A DNA stretch of 64,000 nucleotides from Pictodentalium vernedei (lineage: Eukaryota > Mollusca > Scaphopoda > Dentaliida > Dentaliidae). Below, piece by piece: positions 22,795 through 32,631 of this stretch. The notes below the pieces were generated by a model that was not told the DNA's origin, made no database searches, and saw nothing but the letters and a program-made list of their open reading frames with translations. Position numbers and translations under genes: made by a program. Position 1 is the stretch's first letter. Every line of letters begins with the position of its first letter. The stretch spans positions 35,362,936-35,426,935 of the forward strand of contig CM062294.1 of NCBI GenBank assembly GCA_031216915.1. Direction: 5' to 3'.

Positions 22795-23612
22795 CCACTC
22801 GGTTCCGTGAATTATAGAGTTTTCCTTCATTAACCACTCGGTTCCGTGAATTATAGAGTTTTCATTCATTAACCACTCGGTTCCGTTATCATTCATTAAC
22901 CACTCGGTTCCGTGAATTGTAGAGTTTTCATTCATTAACCACTCGGTTCCGTTATCATTTATTAACCACTCGGTACCGTGAATTGTAGAGTTTTCATTCA
23001 TTAACCACTCGGTTCCGTTATCATTCATTAACCACTCGGTTCCGTGAATTGTAGAGGTTTCATTCATTAACCACTCGGTTCCGTGAATTATAGACTTTTA
23101 ATTCATTAACCACTCGGTTCCGTGAATTATAGTTTTCATTCATTAACCACTCGGTTCCGTTATCATTCATTAACCACTCGGTTCCGTGAATTGTAGAGTT
23201 TTCATTCATTAACCACTCGGTTCCGTGAATTATAGAGTTTTTATGCATTAACCACTCGGTTCCGTTATCATTCATTAACCACTCGGTTCCGTGAATTATA
23301 GAGTTTTTATTCATTAACCACTCGGTTCCATGAATTATAGAGTTATCACTCATGAACCACTCGGTTCCGTGAATTATAGAGTTTTCATTCATTAACCACT
23401 CGGTTCCGTGAATTATAGAGTTTTTATTCATTAACCACTCGGTTCCATGAATTATAGAGTTTTCATTCATTAACCACTCGGTTCCGTGAATTGTAGAGTT
23501 TTCATGCATTAACCACTCGGTTCCGTTATCATTCATTAACCACTCGTTCCGTGAATTGTAGAGTTTTCATTCATTAACCACTCGGTTCCGTGAATTATAG
23601 AGTTTTCATTCA
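22795..23612. repeat. 39/27-bp minisatellite
   Basis: Units ACCACTCGGTTCCGTGAATT plus ATAGAGTTTTCATTCATTA (39 bp) are interspersed with a 27-bp short form ACCACTCGGTTCCGTTATCA plus TTCATTA. Both lengths are multiples of three, so the minus strand stays open over long stretches with peptide repeats NENSIIHGTEWLM and NDNGTEWLM. Odd-length units (near 23550 and 23125) shift the frame. Most likely non-coding. Confidence 0.92.
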
Positions 23613-23619
23613 GTAAATT

Positions 23620-23772
23620 TAAAGGTCATTGTAAACGGCAACATTTTTATGAAAAGAAAATCGATAGTTTCTGTCTAGGTCATCCTGAATAAGCATACCA
23701 AGTTTCAAAACAATCCGATAATGAATGCGAATAGCAGGGATGCGCTTTTCGATATCGATTGGCTCCATACCC
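23620..23772 (+). repeat. Fragment of the about 165-bp repeat family
   Basis: Contains GGTCATTGTAAACGGCAACA, AAAATCGATAG and ATACCAAGTTTCAAAACAAT, matching the arrays at 26.3-26.9 and 28.1-29.4 kb. A short inverted piece of the same family sits at 24290-24350. Confidence 0.7.
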
Positions 23773-23829
23773 CGCGCGATACCTCTGAGGTATGAAGGAT
23801 TATTAAATTTAAAAAAAAAAAAATTGTTT

Positions 23830-24290
23830 AAAAATGTTAATTGCTGTGACGTAATACCCCACCCCTCTCCAATTTTAATGGCTACGAGTCATACCACTAC
23901 CCCCTCTTAAGTTCGATAAATTACTATGACGCAATGCCTTACCCTCTTTTAATTTCAAACAATTGCTATCACACAGTAACCCCACCCCACACCTCCCCAC
24001 TTTTAATTTTAATTGCTATGACGTAATACCCCTACCCCTTTCCCCTTTTTTAAATTTAATTTTAATTGTTATGACGTCATACCCCTACCCCCTCTTAAGT
24101 TCGATAAATTACCATGACGCAATGCCCCTACCCCCTTTTAATTTCAAACAATTGCTACCACACAGTAACCCCCGCCCCCCCCCCCCCCCTCTTTTAATTT
24201 TAATTGCTATCACGTAATACTCCTACCCCTCCTTTAAATTTAATTTTAATTGTTATGACGTCATACCCCTACCCCCTTGGTACGCCTGTT
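23830..24290 (+). repeat. CT-rich tandem repeat, about 62-bp units in triplets
   Basis: Diverged units built on TTTTAATTGCTATGACGTAA then TACCCCTACCCCCT. Variants follow in fixed order, for example TTAAGTTCGATAAATTAC at about 23907 and again about 190 bases later, giving a higher-order period of about three units. A C homopolymer lies near 24176-24189. Confidence 0.8.
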
Positions 24291-24424
24291 TGGGGTGACC
24301 TCTAGATGTAAGCTATCGATTTTCTATTTCCGTCAAAAACCCTTTCATGTTCTTACTGTTGCAGGCGTCACGTCAAGACGTCTCAATTCAGACATGGGGT
24401 GAAATGAAAAGTTCACACATGCAG

Positions 24425-24865
24425 TCAATAGCGCGTATGTCCACTGTTTGCCTCTTTGGTGGCAAGACATCGACGGCGCATGGACCTGATAAGTCTTTGG
24501 ATGTCACCCTGTTGTATTGCGTTCCACTCCTGCCTTAGAACATTACGTAAATCGCCTAACGTCTGAAGATCATGAAGTCGTACCCGACGGTCCAGTTGAT
24601 CCCAAAGATGCTCGATTGGCGACAAATCTGGCGAAAGTGGGGACCAGGGAAGAAGTTCGATGCTCTGCTCCCCAAGAAAGTCACGACAGATACGCGTCAC
24701 CTGACATCGGGCATTGTCTTGCTGGAATAACTGCAATCCGACGTTAGCGTTGAACAACGGGACAACAGCGTTAAGAATTTCGTCCCTATATCGCTGTCCA
24801 TTCAGATTACCATCGATGAAGATCAACTGCGTTCGATGGTGCAAGGAAATTCCTGCCTATGCCAC
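24425..24865 (-). pseudogene. Tc1-type transposase, C-terminal remnant
   Basis: The 139-codon frame encodes the C-terminal half of a Tc1/mariner DDE transposase. LFQQDNARCQ carries the second catalytic Asp, and SPDLSPIEHLWD carries the Glu with 34 residues between them (DD34E, Tc1 group). It ends GGHTRY-like (SGHTRY) then stop, as in many Tc1 proteins. Homology extends slightly upstream (GISLHHRTQL) to an in-frame stop near 24870. The N-terminal DNA-binding half and first Asp are absent; a full protein is about 340 residues. This is a dead DNA transposon fragment sitting among satellite arrays. Confidence 0.93.
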
Positions 24866-25004
24866 TCTTAAAGTGGGAGGGGTAGGTAAAGGGGGGTACT
24901 GAAGAACTGCTGATTTTCACCACAAAACTTGTACGACGGAAGGGGACTAGGTCTGTTATGATAAATGTTTGGGTAAAAGTCAAAACGTTTATGATAGAAT
25001 GGTA

Positions 25005-25222
25005 ATTATTTATTTATTGGGGTTTTAACGACACTTACGACAGTCAGGGTCACTTCGTGTCGAACAGTTGAAGAAGCCGAAGAGAACCACCGAGGAAGGG
25101 CAAGCAGCTGTCAGACTCCCCAACTCCACACAGGGTTAGCATTGGTTGAAGGCAAGTGCACCCTCAACGTGCAGTACGCCGTAGTACACAACGCTGCCGT
25201 TCCCCACGGGGTTAATGGGAGT
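25005..25222 (-). mobile_element. SINE fragment, tail type 2
   Basis: Plus strand ATTTATTTATTGGGGTTTTA then CGACACTTACGACAGTCAGG (tail type 2), followed by body (CGTGCAGTACGCCGTAGTAC). The head is missing and there are several internal deletions. Confidence 0.88.
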
Positions 25223-25847
25223 ATGGTAGTGCTTCATTGTTTTTACTTCCCCCATTAGATGGATAGATTATTCTTCAGTAAATATCCAAAAATAAACATT
25301 TGATATAGACCAGTAAAAGACGATATCGCGGGGTGATTTTTTATGATTCACTTCATCGAAAAACAAGCTGTGCTCAAAGTAACTTTTTCTCTTTGCGTAG
25401 CAAAATGCTACACATTTCCAAAAAATGAATAGCATTTTGTAAAGATTACATAGCTATTTTTGTATACCAGAGTTATGTTATGCTGTTTTATATTGAATTC
25501 TTCTAAGTAGATAGAATAGTTTCCATCCATTTCTGGGCATTTCCAAATGATCTGCAACACATGAAACATTTACTATGTTTTTTTTTAACTGAACTGCCTT
25601 TAGATGTTGCATGGACTTGGATATTTTCAATTGGCGTCTTGGTTGTTTAATAGAATTCTCAAAATGGAAGTTGGGATTTTTAATTTGATGGGCTTGAAGT
25701 TATTTTTAATGGACATTTTATGCAAAATGTTGTAAAAACAGGAAGAATTTAAACCAATAGAATTCATCTTACATATGAAGTTGCTAATGATGCTTGATGG
25801 AGAGTTAATCTGAGTTATGCATGGAATATCCCACAATCAGAAGTAAA
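25223..25847. other. No gene seen
   Basis: AT-rich; no supportable frame or repeat. Confidence 0.45.
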
Positions 25848-26262
25848 GCATCAGTACCCGTACCCATCAGGGATTATTTTTCTCCCCACCATACAGCGGT
25901 TACGTTAGCCAGAGGTAATCGGCGGCCACGTGCTGATATAATCAACTCATTTAATATTCGTTGTTTTGAAAAACTAATGACACCATCGGAAAGAGCATGC
26001 AAAAGTTATGTATATACCAGAGGTATATACCACGAAATCAATTAGGAACGGTGGCATCTTGGGGTTTAAAGAGTTTTAGAGCATAAAACTTTGATCACAC
26101 GGCATTCTGATGACGTCAATATGAATTAGTTGGTAGCAAGAAACGGATACGATATGCATAACGTCATAATAACGTTATAAATGTATAACGTCACGTGGGT
26201 GGGGTGGGATACATCTGTCTCTCCCTGCTATCTCACCCGGGACACACGTATGTTACACATGC
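25848..26262 (-). mobile_element. Unclassified mobile element, copy 2
   Basis: Reverse complement of about 11105-11512. Edges: CAGTACCCGTACCCATCAGG on the left and GGGACACACGTATGTTAC on the right. It lacks both the internal palindrome and the direct repeats that accompany copy 1, so the shared about 410 bp approximates the mobile unit. Contains ATAACGTTATAAATGTATAACG and GTATATACCAGAGGTATATA self-complementary patches. Confidence 0.75.
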
Positions 26263-26269
26263 AGTGGAG

Positions 26270-26890
26270 GGAGAAAAGTTGCTGCACAAATGCACCAAGT
26301 TCAAAGGCTGTTTCTACGGCATCGTTTCTTTGGCAAACGTGAACCAAGTTTCAAAGCAATCCATTCATATATGTGCCCCGTGGGGCACACCAAAGGGATA
26401 TTTTGATGCACAAATTCACTAATTTTAAAATCATTGCTGACGGCAAGGGTTTTTTGACGGAAATAGACGAAAATCGAAAGCTTACATCTAGAGGTCACCC
26501 CAAACATGCGTACCAAGTTTCAAAGTGATCCATTCATAAATTCGCCCTGCAGGGCTTGTGAAAGGAAAATGTTTATGGACAGACGCAATGAGTTCAAAGG
26601 TCATTGCTAACGGCAATATTCGGCAATGCTTTTCCAGAGAAATGAAAGAAAAACAAAAGCTCACACCTAGAGGTCGCTACAAACGCTTACACCATGATTC
26701 AAAGTGATTGAAATCGTAAATGTGAACTATGTGGTGTCGACAGACAAATCGGCAATGTTGAAGGTCGTTGCTAACGGCAACAATTTTTGACAGAAAAGGA
26801 TGACAATATATAGCTCTTATATAGAAGTAACAGAATATGAAAGTGTCAATGACAGTGTAGCTTAACTTGACTGCGTGTTGTGTTTGTTGA
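26270..26890 (+). repeat. About 165-bp degenerate array, part 1
   Basis: Units carry CCAAGTTTCAAAGCAATCCA, TTCATA, GCCCTGCAGGGC-like, GTCATTGCTAACGGCAA, GACGGAAAT and ATCTAGAGGTCACCCCAAA. Starts of ACCAAGTTTCAAAG are near 26345 and 26512 with a diverged copy at 26693. It closes with GTGTAGCTTAACTTGACTG. Confidence 0.8.
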
Positions 26891-27059
26891 AAAGGATAAT
26901 GTTCAATGTTTATGAGGGGATTATGAAATAAGACAAGAATTGTGATAATTGAGAATATGATCATTTCTGTTCCCTGTATGCTATGTTTTCAATAAAAATA
27001 ATTTGAGGTGTAGACTGTACTAAAGAATTGAGGGGTGGGTTAATGTGGCCCTCACAGTT

Positions 27060-27965
27060 AATGTATGCCAACCAAAGTTACCAAGTTACAGTGAAATTAT
27101 TCCAAAACGAGTAAGCCTACAATGAAATCCCTTCATAAATACGGCCTGTTGACTGTGCTAATGGTTTTCGGGCTTCAGGCCTGTGTAGCCATCGCGGTTG
27201 ACCGATCGCCCCCAAAAGGGAAAGTCCTCATCTAGACATAATACTGACTCATCCTACAGTGAAATCCCTTCATAAATAGGACCCGTAGTCTGTGCTAATG
27301 GTTTTCGGGTTTTGGGCCCGGGCAGCCCTCACGGTTGAACGATAGCGTTCAAAAGGGGGCATTCTCATCTAGACATTATACGGAGTCATCCTATCAAGTT
27401 ACAATAAAATCCCTTCATAAATACGACCTGTAGTCGCTGCTAAAGGTTTTCGGCCTCTGTAGCCGCCACATTCGCCTAATCCCGACCAAAGGGGGACGTT
27501 TTCATCTAGACATTATATGGTGTCATCCTACCAAGTTATAATGAATTCCCTCAGTAAATACGACGTGTGGACTGTGCTAAAGGTTCTCGGGTTTTGGGCT
27601 CGGGCAGCCGTCACGGTTGACAGATCGTGACCAAATGGGAAGTTCTCATCTAGACATTATACGGAGTCATCCTATCACGTTACAATGAAATCCACCCATA
27701 TTAAATATGACATGTAGACTGTGCTAAACGTTTGGGGGTTTCGGGCTTGGGCAGCCGTCACGGTTGACAAATCATGACCAAAAGAGGACGTTCTCATCTA
27801 GACATTATACAGAGTCATCTTACCATGTTACAATGAAATCCCTTCATAAATACGAATTGTAGACTGTGCTAAAGGTTTTCGGGGTTTGGGATCGGGCAGC
27901 CATAACTGTTGACCGATCGCGACCAAAAGGGGACGTTCTCATCTAGATATGACTTCAAACTTGCA
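27060..27965 (+). repeat. 141-bp degenerate array, six to seven units
   Basis: CTAGACATTATA recurs at about 27232, 27369, 27510, 27651, 27797 and 27941 (steps 137-146). Units contain ACAATGAAATCCCTTCATAA, GACTGTGCTAAAGGTTTTCG, CAGCCGTCACGGTTGACCG and GACCAAAAGGGGACGTTCTC. Phrases overlap those of the flanking about 165-bp arrays, so they appear to share an ancestor. Confidence 0.88.
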
Positions 27966-28089
27966 TATGCAATTTCGTGACGATCGGACAAGAACTACGG
28001 GGTGTAGCCTGTGCTAAAAGAAATTGTGAACAGACTCACAGACTTACAAACTTACAGACTCACAGACTCAGACTCACAGACTAACAGAC

Positions 28090-28132
28090 TTGATGGCAGT
28101 AGCTTATCTTGACTTTGTCAAGTTAAGCTAAC
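28090..28132 (+). repeat. Terminal hairpin of the 141-bp array
   Basis: A stem TAGCTTATCTTGAC / GTCAAGTTAAGCTA with loop TTT is followed by A. It follows short (CAGACTCA)n repeats. Arm changes relative to the 17.9-kb copy are paired (TCA/TGA there, TTA/TAA here), which suggests the fold matters. Confidence 0.6.
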
Positions 28133-28134
28133 AC

Positions 28135-29360
28135 GCATACCAAGTTTCAAATCAAGCCACTCATAAATGCACCCTGCAAAGCGTGCCAAATAAAATTTCT
28201 GATACAAAAACGGCAAAGTTCAAAGATCATTGCTAACAGCAACGTTTCACGGCGTGTATGACAGAAAATCGAAAGCTCGCATCTAAAGGTTGCTCCAAAC
28301 AAGCACACCGAGTTTTAAAGCAAGCGGATTTTAACTGTAATCTTTACGGTGTGCCAAAGAAAGCTGTCGATGTACTAAAGGCCAGCGTTGAAGGTCGTTG
28401 CTAACAGCAACCTTTTTGATGGCAATGAAAGAAGCTCCCATATGGAGGTCAAGTCAAAAACATACCAAGTTTCAAAGCGATCCATTCATGAATATACCTT
28501 GTAGGGCATGCCAAAGGAAAATGCTGATGCACAAATGCACTAAGTTTGAAGGTCGTTGTTAACGGTACGGTACGGTAATCTTTTTGACGAAAATGGTAGA
28601 AAATTGATAGCTCCCATCTAGGAATCGCCCTGAATAAGCATACCACATTTTAAGGCGATTCGACGATAATTGCGACCTGTACATTGTGCTAAAGGAAAAT
28701 GTCGACGTCCAAACAAATAAGTTGAATGTTGTTGCTAACGGCAAGGTTTCTCGGCGGAAATGGAATAATATCAAAAGCCCCTATGTTGAGATCAGCCTAA
28801 AAAAGCACGCGTAGTTTCAAAAGCGATCCATTCAGAATTGCACACTGCAGGGCATGCAAGAGGAAAATATTGTGGCACAAGTTCAGGGTTACAGCAACAT
28901 TTTTCAACGAAAAGGACAGAAAATTAATAGCTCCCATCTAGAGGTCACCCAAAAAGGCATACCAAGTTTCAAAGCAATCCATTCAGAAATGTGGCTCGTG
29001 GGGCGCGCCAGAGGAATATATTGATGCATAAATGCACTAAGTGCAAAGGTCGATGTCAATGGCAAAGTTTTTTTACGGAAATTGAAGAAAATAAAATAAA
29101 TACCTCCCTTCTAGAGGTCATCCCAAACAAGCACACTAAGTTTCAAAGCCATCTGATCACAAATGTGCCCTGATGGGCAAGCAAAGAGGAAGAAAATGGA
29201 TAGCTCCCATTTAGAGGTCACACCAAACAAGCATACCAAGCTTCAAATCGATCCGATCATAAAAGTGCAGTGTATGGCGTGCCAAAGGGATATATTGATG
29301 CCTACCTGTTCAAAGTTCAAGGGTCGTCGCCAGCGGCAACGTTTTTCAACAGAAATTAGA
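28135..29360 (+). repeat. About 165-bp degenerate array, part 2
   Basis: CCAAGTTTCAAAGC-type starts at about 28142, 28305, 28465, 28641, 28810, 28960, 29131 and 29238 (mostly 150-176 apart). Same unit content as 26270-26890. Short frames across it are fragments of the repeat. Confidence 0.85.
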
Positions 29361-29369
29361 TAATCTCAT

Positions 29370-29488
29370 AGGAAATCGAGCTCGTTCCATTGAGGTGTCA
29401 CTTGATATTGTTTCGTTAAAAGTTTTTGAAAATTTTTAAAAAATAATAACTGAAGTAATAAACTTTGATATCCTGTGCGTCAGGTATA
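29370..29488. mobile_element. TTAA MITE, right half only, subfamily A
   Basis: Starts at the hairpin core (GAGCTCGTTCCATTGAGGTG) and runs through ATAATAACTGAAGTAATAAA to GCGTCAGGTATAT; the end is lost. A SINE tail begins right after it. Confidence 0.7.
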
Positions 29489-29491
29489 TGG

Positions 29492-29893
29492 ATATATTTA
29501 TTTATTGGTGTTTAAGGTCACATACTTATGCACAATGGCTAATCGTGACCGTGACAGTTTTACAGGTAGAGGAAGCCGGAGTACCCGGAGAGCACCACCG
29601 AGCAACGACGAGCAGCTGCCAGCTCTTCAACATCGCAACTCTGAACCCTCCACCGCAGCACAGGCAGGGTTAGATTGGTTGAAGACATGCTCACCATCGA
29701 CGTGCAGTACGCCTTAGTACGCAGCATCATCGTGCCCCCGTGTAGTCAATTGGGGTGAAGTGCCTTGCCCAAGGACACAGAGCGGAAGCGCGAATCAGTC
29801 ACTGAAATGGTCACCCATCCAACGACTAAACGCGCTCGACGTTGCTTAACTTCGGCGATCTGACGAGAACCGGCTACTACGAAGCCACCACGC
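29492..29893 (-). mobile_element. SINE with 5S rRNA-derived head, tail type 1
   Basis: Minus strand from 29893: a short GCGTGGTGGCT identical to the start of the tRNA-headed copies, then 5S rRNA-like sequence (GCCGGTTCTCGTCAGATCG, CCGAAGTTAAGCAACGTCG, TTGGATGGGTGACC) down to about 29800. The common SINE body and tail CTTAAACACCAATAAATAAA follow. The 5S part spans roughly 5S positions 30-95 and includes the A-box and C-box promoter regions. The Polinton terminus abuts its head, so its 3' flank and any target duplication at this side cannot be read. Confidence 0.88.
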
Positions 29894-30392
29894 CACGTAC
29901 ATGTTCCCATAGGGTTCCGTGTTAAAATGTGCACAAAATGTCCCAGAATCCCCACAAGTAGCTTATCGTGTCCTAGGCGGTTCAAACAGCCGTTGGCGAA
30001 CGAGTGCGAATTCAGCACAATTCGCGCGGAAGAAAAATTTAGGAAAAATCGAAGAAATCGACTTAAAATCCTCTCAACATTCGCCAATGGCGGGTCAGAC
30101 GTCTCCATCTATCGTTGGCGAACGCCGGCAAACACTTTGGAGATTCTGGGACAGCATCAAAATGCGTTTTGAGGATTCTGAGACACCGACGTTCGCGATC
30201 GCGTTCTAGACGGCGGTGGGTGCGATCCAGTCGGCAAAAACGATTGGGGATTCTAGGCGAGGAAAATCGATCCTAAAATTTTTTCCCAACGTTCGCCAAC
30301 GATCGATCGAACCGTCTAGGACGCGATGACCAACTTGTGTGGATTCTAGGACAGCAAAATGTACAAGATTAAGAAAACGACGAAAAATTAGA
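29894..30392 (+). repeat. Polinton left terminal inverted repeat
   Basis: Pairs with 48717-49238. Shared phrases include CCCATAGGGTTCCGTG, TCCCAGAATCCCCACAAGTA, GAATTCAGCACAATTCGCGC, GGTGCGATCCAGTCGGC and TTGTACATTTTGCTG (complement). Internally it contains several copies of GATTCT(A/G)GGACA-type sequence. Confidence 0.93.
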
Positions 30393-31343
30393 TTTGAGGT
30401 AAATTGTAATAGATCAGTTTTGTCGAGTTTTCATCTCCACTTAGGCGTTTAACAATGCATGTGTAAATGAACGGTTTTTCATTCAATAAATCAAATGGTG
30501 AAATTGTGCTCCCCTTAAAAGCGTTTTAAAGATGTAAATTGAGTTTTGATTTAATAGGCGAAAATGGTGAAGAAGTGTGTCTCGTCAAAAGGCGCTTTGT
30601 TGATGTTTCTCGAACCGAAACGCGAGAGAACATTTGTCCCGTTCGAGTGTGTTCTTTTGAAGATATGTTAATCAGAAAATTGTGTCATTGCTTCAAACAG
30701 CATTCTACCTTTTTGACGACATGAATTCTGTTTAAACCGAAAAACCATCTCACGAATGAAAATGAACCAGTTCAAATGATTAACTCTAATTTCCTTCTGA
30801 TTTAAACACGTTTTGAAACGTTGTATTTATCGATGTTATTTGAAATTTTAACTATGTGCGTTTTCTCCATGGTGAGAAAAATAACTGCTGATACGATTTT
30901 TAATGCGTTTGGAGCCAAGCATTTTATCGGTGGTTTTATTTTGAGATCGACTTCAAGTTTGTTTTTCAGTGTGGGGAAAGTAACTGTCTACGGGATTTAA
31001 CGCGTTTGACAGCGCCGTAATTTATCGATGTTTATTTGAGACTAACTCTAAGTTTCTCATTGTCGGAAATAACTGTTGATGTGATTTAACGCATTTGAAG
31101 CGACGCATTATCGAGGTTTCCTTTGGTAATGTTTTTCTTTTTCATTCCAACTGGTTTTAGTTATATATATTAAAGACATAAATTTTTATTTCTTTGAAAA
31201 CATAAAAATAACCACATTTAATTTTGAGAATAATATGAGTTATGAGTTTTGAGATAAATTGTAACAAATCAGTTTTGTCAAGTTTTCTTTCATTTCTAGT
31301 TAGTCACTCTGCTGTGATTAGGCTGGCACTTGCATTTCGCTGA

Positions 31344-31563
31344 AAAATAGACTGATGATTGTAGCACACAGGAGGCTCTATTTGTACTCTCCCCATGCCC
31401 ACGCACTAAGAACGTTTACAATACGATTGCAATACGTTTACAATACATTTGCAAACATACTGCAAACATATTGCAAACGTATTATAAACATTCTTAGTGT
31501 GTGGGAAGAATATAAATAGAGCCTCTTGCGTGCAACAATCATCAGTCTGTTTTATCAGGATGA
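31344..31563. mobile_element. Foldback element inside the Polinton
   Basis: Inverted arms TAGACTGATGATTGTAGCAC and complement continue into GAGGCTCTATTT and CCCACGCACTAAGAACGTTT and their complements. The centre is made of short repeats of TTGCAAAC and TTTACAATACG. About 220 bp, unrelated to the TTAA family. Confidence 0.8.
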
Positions 31564-31831
31564 TGAGCAGGTCGCATTTCAAAGTGATTTTACTGTAAAC
31601 TTACTGCAAATGCTGGAAGAACTCCATTTTGTCACGCTTGGATGTATTACGGTTTTTCATTCAATAAGTCAATTTCCACTTAAATTGTTTTAACTGAAAA
31701 AACTATTCTAATGATGAAAGCAGAACAGTTTAAAAGATTAATTGATGTGATTTAACGCATTTTGGAAAGCGCTACATTACTGATATATGTTTATTTGAGA
31801 TTAACTCTTTGAGAATAACCGCTGATGTGAT

Positions 31832-32082
31832 TTAACCCTTTACCTAACATGAAAAGCAGACGACAATTGTAAAAAAAATTCTTGAACAACTAATTTTTTT
31901 CATTTTTTGTCTCATAAACATAGGTTATGACCCCTCATTGGAACGAGCTCGACGAGCTCGTTCCAATGAGGGGTCATAACCTATGTTTTTGAGACAAAAA
32001 ATGAAAAAATAATGAAAATTAATTAGCGATTTTTGAGAATAGCGCTGACCGGTTTTGGCCGTTACGTTGGGTAAAGGGTTAA
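31832..32082. mobile_element. TTAA palindromic MITE, subfamily B
   Basis: Perfect structure: TTAA, CCCTTTACCTAACATG ... TTGGGTAAAGGG, TTAA. The core palindrome is complete (GACCCCTCATTGGAACGAGC both ways). The empty site is preserved in a repeat copy near 32960 (GATGTGATTTAACGCGTTTG). Confidence 0.96.
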
Positions 32083-32282
32083 CGTGTTTGAAGCGATGCA
32101 TTATCGAGGTTTCATTTGTAAATGTTTTCTTTCCCAATTGGTTTTAGTTATATATATTAAAGACAGAAAATTTTATTTATTTAAAAACATAAAAATAACC
32201 ACATTTAATTTTGAGAATAATAAAATAATCGACGTTACCACACTCTAAAAAGAAATATTAATAATCGATGGGAGAGATGGAA

Positions 32283-32534
32283 TTAACCCTTTACCTAACA
32301 TGAAAAGCAGACGACACTTGCAAAAATAATTCTTGAATAACTAATTTTTTTCATTTTTTGTGTCAAAAACATAGGTTATGACCCCTCGTTGGAACGAGCT
32401 CGACGTGCTCGTTCCAACGAGGGGTCATAACCTATGTTTTTGAGACAAAAAATGAAAAAAATAGTGAAAATTAATTGGCGATTTTTGAGAATAGCGCTGG
32501 CCGGTTTTGGCCGTTACCTTAGGTAAAGGGTTAA
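32283..32534. mobile_element. TTAA palindromic MITE, subfamily B
   Basis: Complete 252-bp copy with TTAA at each side. The paralogous site near 33293-33300 reads GAGATGGAATTAAGACAAG with one TTAA, so insertion duplicated exactly TTAA. The core reads GACCCCTCGTTGGAACGAGC with its exact complement. Confidence 0.96.
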
Positions 32535-32631
32535 GATGAGAGACCACCAAACTATTCAAACAAGTGACGGAGGTTCAGGAACGAAGTAAGGAGGAGATCG
32601 TCGAGGAACTGAGACCCATAAAGAGAGTTCT

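Noticed and set aside
22795-23612. CRISPR-like regular repeats
   Set aside because: Units are contiguous and homogeneous with no unique spacers, in a eukaryotic context; it is a minisatellite.
29775-29890. A 5S rRNA gene
   Set aside because: Only about the middle two thirds of 5S is present, and it runs straight into a SINE body; it is a SINE head.
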